Shown here piece by piece: positions 61,774 to 64,000 of a DNA stretch of 64,000 nucleotides. The notes below the pieces were generated by a model. The model had not been told where the DNA came from and did not search any database. It was given only the letters and a program-made list of their open reading frames with translations. Origin of the DNA: Alkalihalobacillus pseudalcaliphilus (GTDB lineage Bacteria; Bacillota; Bacilli; Bacillales; Bacillaceae_D); NCBI RefSeq assembly GCF_028610675.1, contig NZ_JAQQWS010000001.1, forward strand, positions 682,001-746,000, read 5' to 3'. The position numbers and the translations under genes are program-made. Position 1 is the stretch's first letter. Every line of letters begins with the position of its first letter.

Positions 61774-61952
61774 ACTGGTGGCAGTTCGTTTAATTTGGTT
61801 TAGCTTCTTTATTCGATCGCTTTTGATTCACTTTGTTTTTTTATTCTTATTCATTTCAACCATTTTTGTAAGAATCATTCTAAACTTGAGCATGAGCAGT
61901 AACCTAGCGGACGAAAATATGCGGAGACTCCCACGGGACGTAGTGACAGAGA
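61774..61952 (-). repeat. Dispersed repeat family A, degenerate minus-oriented copy
   Basis: On the minus strand CACTACGTCCCGTGGGAGTC, TCCGCATATTTTCGTCCGC, TAGGTTACTGCTCATGCTCA and finally CTGCCACCAGTTCAAGAG, in the order of the 40.5-kb copy but more decayed. A 65-codon open frame on the plus strand here is disregarded. Confidence 0.7.
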
Positions 61953-62080
61953 GTTTTATATTCTTGATTTCCTAAATTTATATGGAAGTCTAAGTTTTTT
62001 CATCCTCATGATCCAGGCTATATATTTTTAGGACGCTAACTCAGTCACGTAATAAGGATTTGAATAATTCCCTAATATGA

Positions 62081-62128
62081 AACCCCATCTAAGCCTCGTT
62101 TGTTTACGAGACTAAGAGGGGGTTTTTT
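62081..62128. terminator. Terminator between GNAT gene and pdp (bidirectional)
   Basis: AACCCC-ATCT ... AAGAGGGGGTT stem with inner CTCGT / ACGAG and T run on the plus strand; it is 25 bases past the convergent pdp stop. Confidence 0.75.
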
Positions 62129-62152
62129 AATCACTCATCTACGTATTAAAAG

Positions 62153-63457
62153 TTACTTCTCAATCGTTTCATAAATTAGCGTTTGCTCTTGTACCGGATC
62201 TGCGTTTAATTGGTACGCACGTAAAATAAGATTTTTTACCTCGTCGACCTGCTCTTTCGAACAATGCAAGGTGACAAGTGCTTCACCTTCGTTCACATGG
62301 TCACCGATTTTTTTCTGTAAAACGACTCCTACAGACAAATCAATTTGGTCTTCCTTCGTTTCTCTTCCCGCACCAAGTTTCATTGCTGCATTTCCAATTA
62401 GGTGTGCCTCAATAGCATGGACATATCCACTTTTTGAAGACGCTACCTCAATCTGGTATTTCGCTCCTAGCATTTGCTCTGGTTCATCCACAACACGAGG
62501 ATCGCCACCTTGTGCTTCAATAAATGCTTTTAACGTTTCTAAAGCTTGCCCATTATCGATAACCTCTTGTAATTGAACTCGTGCCTCTTGAATCGAAGGA
62601 GCTTTTTGAGCCAAATACACCATATAACTACCTAAAGTTAAACAAAGCTCATGAAGATCTTTTGGCCCTTTCCCTTTTAAAACCTCAATCGCTTCCTTCA
62701 CTTCTAAAGCATTCCCCACACTTTGGCCGAGTGGCTGATTCATATCAGAAATAATCGCCATCGTTCTTCGTCCAAGCTTGTTGCCGATTTCGACCATAGC
62801 CTCTGCCAGTTCCTTCGCTTGCTCGACATCTTTCATAAAAGCACCTGAACCCACTTTAACATCTAATACGATAGCATCTGCACCAGAAGCGATTTTTTTA
62901 CTCATAACAGAACTAGCGATAAGTGGTATTGAGTTAACCGTTGCCGTCACATCACGTAAGCTATATAACAACTTATCTGCCGGTGCTAAATTACTTGTTT
63001 GCCCGACTACCGCGACTTTATGCTTATTAACTTGAGCGGTAAAAGCATTATTATCTAATTCAATCGAAAAGCCAGGAATCGCCTCGAGCTTATCCAACGT
63101 TCCTCCAGTATGTCCCAAACCTCTCCCTGACATTTTTGCAACAGGTACTCCTAAAGCTGCCACAAGTGGCGCTAAGGCAATCGTTGTTTTATCACCAACA
63201 CCACCTGTTGAATGTTTATCAACCTTGATGCCATCTATTGATGATAGATCAATCGTCTCACCTGAATGAACCATCGCCATCGTTAAATCAGCTCGTTCTT
63301 CCGCCGTCATATCTTGGAAAAAGATTGCCATCGCTATAGCTGAGATTTGATAGTCTGGTATCTCCCCATTCGTATAACCCGAAATAAACCATTCAATCTC
63401 TTCTTTTGATAAAGCTAATCCATCTCTTTTTTTCTCAATCAAATCGACCATTCTCAT
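62153..63457 (-). CDS. pdp: Pyrimidine-nucleoside phosphorylase
   Basis: 434 residues, thymidine/pyrimidine-nucleoside phosphorylase family: KVDKHSTGGVGDKTTIALAP in pieces (about 80-100), the signature KMSGRGLGHTGGTLDKLE near 110, and a C-terminal alpha/beta domain. It phosphorolyses uridine and thymidine for salvage. It follows punA by 21 bases. The same position near dacF as in many Bacilli. Confidence 0.96.
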   Translation of the reverse strand: MRMVDLIEKKRDGLALSKEEIEWFISGYTNGEIPDYQISAIAMAIFFQDMTAEERADLTMAMVHSGETIDLSSIDGIKVDKHSTGGVGDKTTIALAPLVAALGVPVAKMSGRGLGHTGGTLDKLEAIPGFSIELDNNAFTAQVNKHKVAVVGQTSNLAPADKLLYSLRDVTATVNSIPLIASSVMSKKIASGADAIVLDVKVGSGAFMKDVEQAKELAEAMVEIGNKLGRRTMAIISDMNQPLGQSVGNALEVKEAIEVLKGKGPKDLHELCLTLGSYMVYLAQKAPSIQEARVQLQEVIDNGQALETLKAFIEAQGGDPRVVDEPEQMLGAKYQIEVASSKSGYVHAIEAHLIGNAAMKLGAGRETKEDQIDLSVGVVLQKKIGDHVNEGEALVTLHCSKEQVDEVKNLILRAYQLNADPVQEQTLIYETIEK

Positions 63458-63478
63458 TAGAGCACCTCCATTGGAATG

Positions 63479-64000
63479 TTATATGTTTTCAACCGTTGCT
63501 TTTACTAGTTGCAAGAAGTTTGCTTTGACTTTCTCCGTTGTCTCAATGACTTCATCATGGGATAAAGGTTGTGGTAAAATTCCTGCTGCCATATTGGAAA
63601 TACAAGAAATACCTAATACCTTAATATTGGCATGTCTGGCAACAATAACTTCTGGTACGGTTGACATTCCAACAGCATCACCACCTAAAGTACGAATCAT
63701 GCGTACTTCTGCAGGTGTCTCATAGCAAGGGCCAGTATTTCCTACATATACTCCTTGTTGAAGCTTTAATTGATGTTTTTCGGCTACATCCATAGCAATC
63801 GACATTAACTTTTTAGAATAAGCTTCAGACATATCAGGGAATCGAACACCTTGCCCTTCATCATGCGACCCAATTAATGGATTAGTCCCCATTTGATTAA
63901 TGTGGTCAGTGATTAGCATCAAATCACCTGCTTGAAATTCCGTATTCACACCTCCGGCAGCATTTGTCACAATTAAAACCTCTACGCCAAGCTCTTTCAT
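63479..64000 (-). CDS. punA: Purine nucleoside phosphorylase, 5' end outside window
   Basis: C-terminal 173 residues of a trimeric guanosine/inosine phosphorylase (full length about 270). VLIVTNAAGGVN begins the visible part, followed by LMLITDHINQMGTNPL, YVGNTGPCYETPAEVRMIR and GMSTVPEVIVARH. The frame is open to the edge, so the Met at 64000 is internal. Operon with pdp (and drm upstream in relatives). Confidence 0.95.
   Translation of the reverse strand: MKELGVEVLIVTNAAGGVNTEFQAGDLMLITDHINQMGTNPLIGSHDEGQGVRFPDMSEAYSKKLMSIAMDVAEKHQLKLQQGVYVGNTGPCYETPAEVRMIRTLGGDAVGMSTVPEVIVARHANIKVLGISCISNMAAGILPQPLSHDEVIETTEKVKANFLQLVKATVENI

Noticed and set aside
61778..61975. 65-codon plus-strand hydrophobic frame
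   Set aside because: It reads antisense through a degenerate family A repeat; hydrophobicity comes from T-rich sequence.
1..64000. tRNA or rRNA genes
   Set aside because: I looked for cloverleaf signatures (GGTTCGAATC-type T arms with matching acceptor stems) and conserved rRNA blocks and saw none; a tRNAscan run would be decisive.

Overview
The window looks like chromosomal DNA of a low-GC, endospore-forming member of the Bacillaceae. The evidence is the sporulation cluster dacF-spoIIAA-spoIIAB-sigF, two spoVA modules, dacB-spmA-spmB, a GerA-type germinant receptor, and gene neighbourhoods matching the Bacillus subtilis punA/pdp-dacF-sigF-spoVA-lysA-ppiB and rib-ypuF-scpA-scpB-dacB-spmA-spmB regions. 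Species cannot be fixed from the sequence alone. No rRNA, tRNA, CRISPR array, phage or transposase gene was seen.

Layout. 1-4.2 kb: a cut-off GerA receptor operon and the dacB-spmA-spmB spore-cortex operon. 4.3-10 kb: a second spoVA-type operon (DUF1657, YhcN/YlaJ lipoprotein, SpoVAC, SpoVAD, SpoVAEb, DUF1657, DUF421). It is arranged like the spoVA2mob operons linked to high spore heat resistance, and two more DUF421 genes flank it. 10-18 kb: cardiolipin synthase, superoxide dismutase, scpA/scpB, a DUF309 gene and a riboflavin operon (ribE-ribBA-ribH) behind an FMN riboswitch. 18.5-29.2 kb: malate synthase G, isocitrate lyase and a leucine/isovalerate degradation operon. 29.5-37.7 kb: an SMI1/KNR4 protein, an AEC transporter, a SIMPL protein, a Fur-box ABC exporter, a TspO-like protein, a small export protein and a YtrA-type ABC operon. 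37.7-43.4 kb: methylcitrate-cycle genes with a divergent LysR regulator. 43.4-49.4 kb: ppiB, a YcdB-domain protein, a T-box leader ahead of a GNAT acetyltransferase, and lysA behind a lysine riboswitch. 49.4-59.4 kb: spoVAC-AD-AEb-AEa-AF, a NatAB-like ABC exporter, and spoIIA-sigF with dacF. 59.9-64 kb: an HmoA-like heme monooxygenase, Ohr, a GNAT, pdp and the 3' part of punA.

How the genes fit together. Leucine or isovalerate is taken to acetoacetyl and acetyl units by the 22.8-29.2 kb operon. The thiolase makes acetyl-CoA, the glyoxylate shunt turns it into C4 acids, and the methylcitrate genes remove propionyl-CoA. The sporulation genes span forespore sigma control (sigF), cortex modification (dacB, dacF, spmAB), dipicolinic-acid transport (two spoVA sets) and germination (ger).

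The least ordinary content is non-coding. At least nine intergenic gaps hold members of a dispersed, modular repeat family whose modules begin with TATGAAAGTT-like ends. One copy has about 65 bp terminal inverted repeats. Two loci carry tandem arrays of hairpin units, one of 51 bp (7 copies) and one of 52 bp (about 3.5 copies), and both arrays sit behind the same conserved leader block. These repeats split the methylcitrate genes and sit close to a rearranged spoVA locus that lacks spoVAA/spoVAB.
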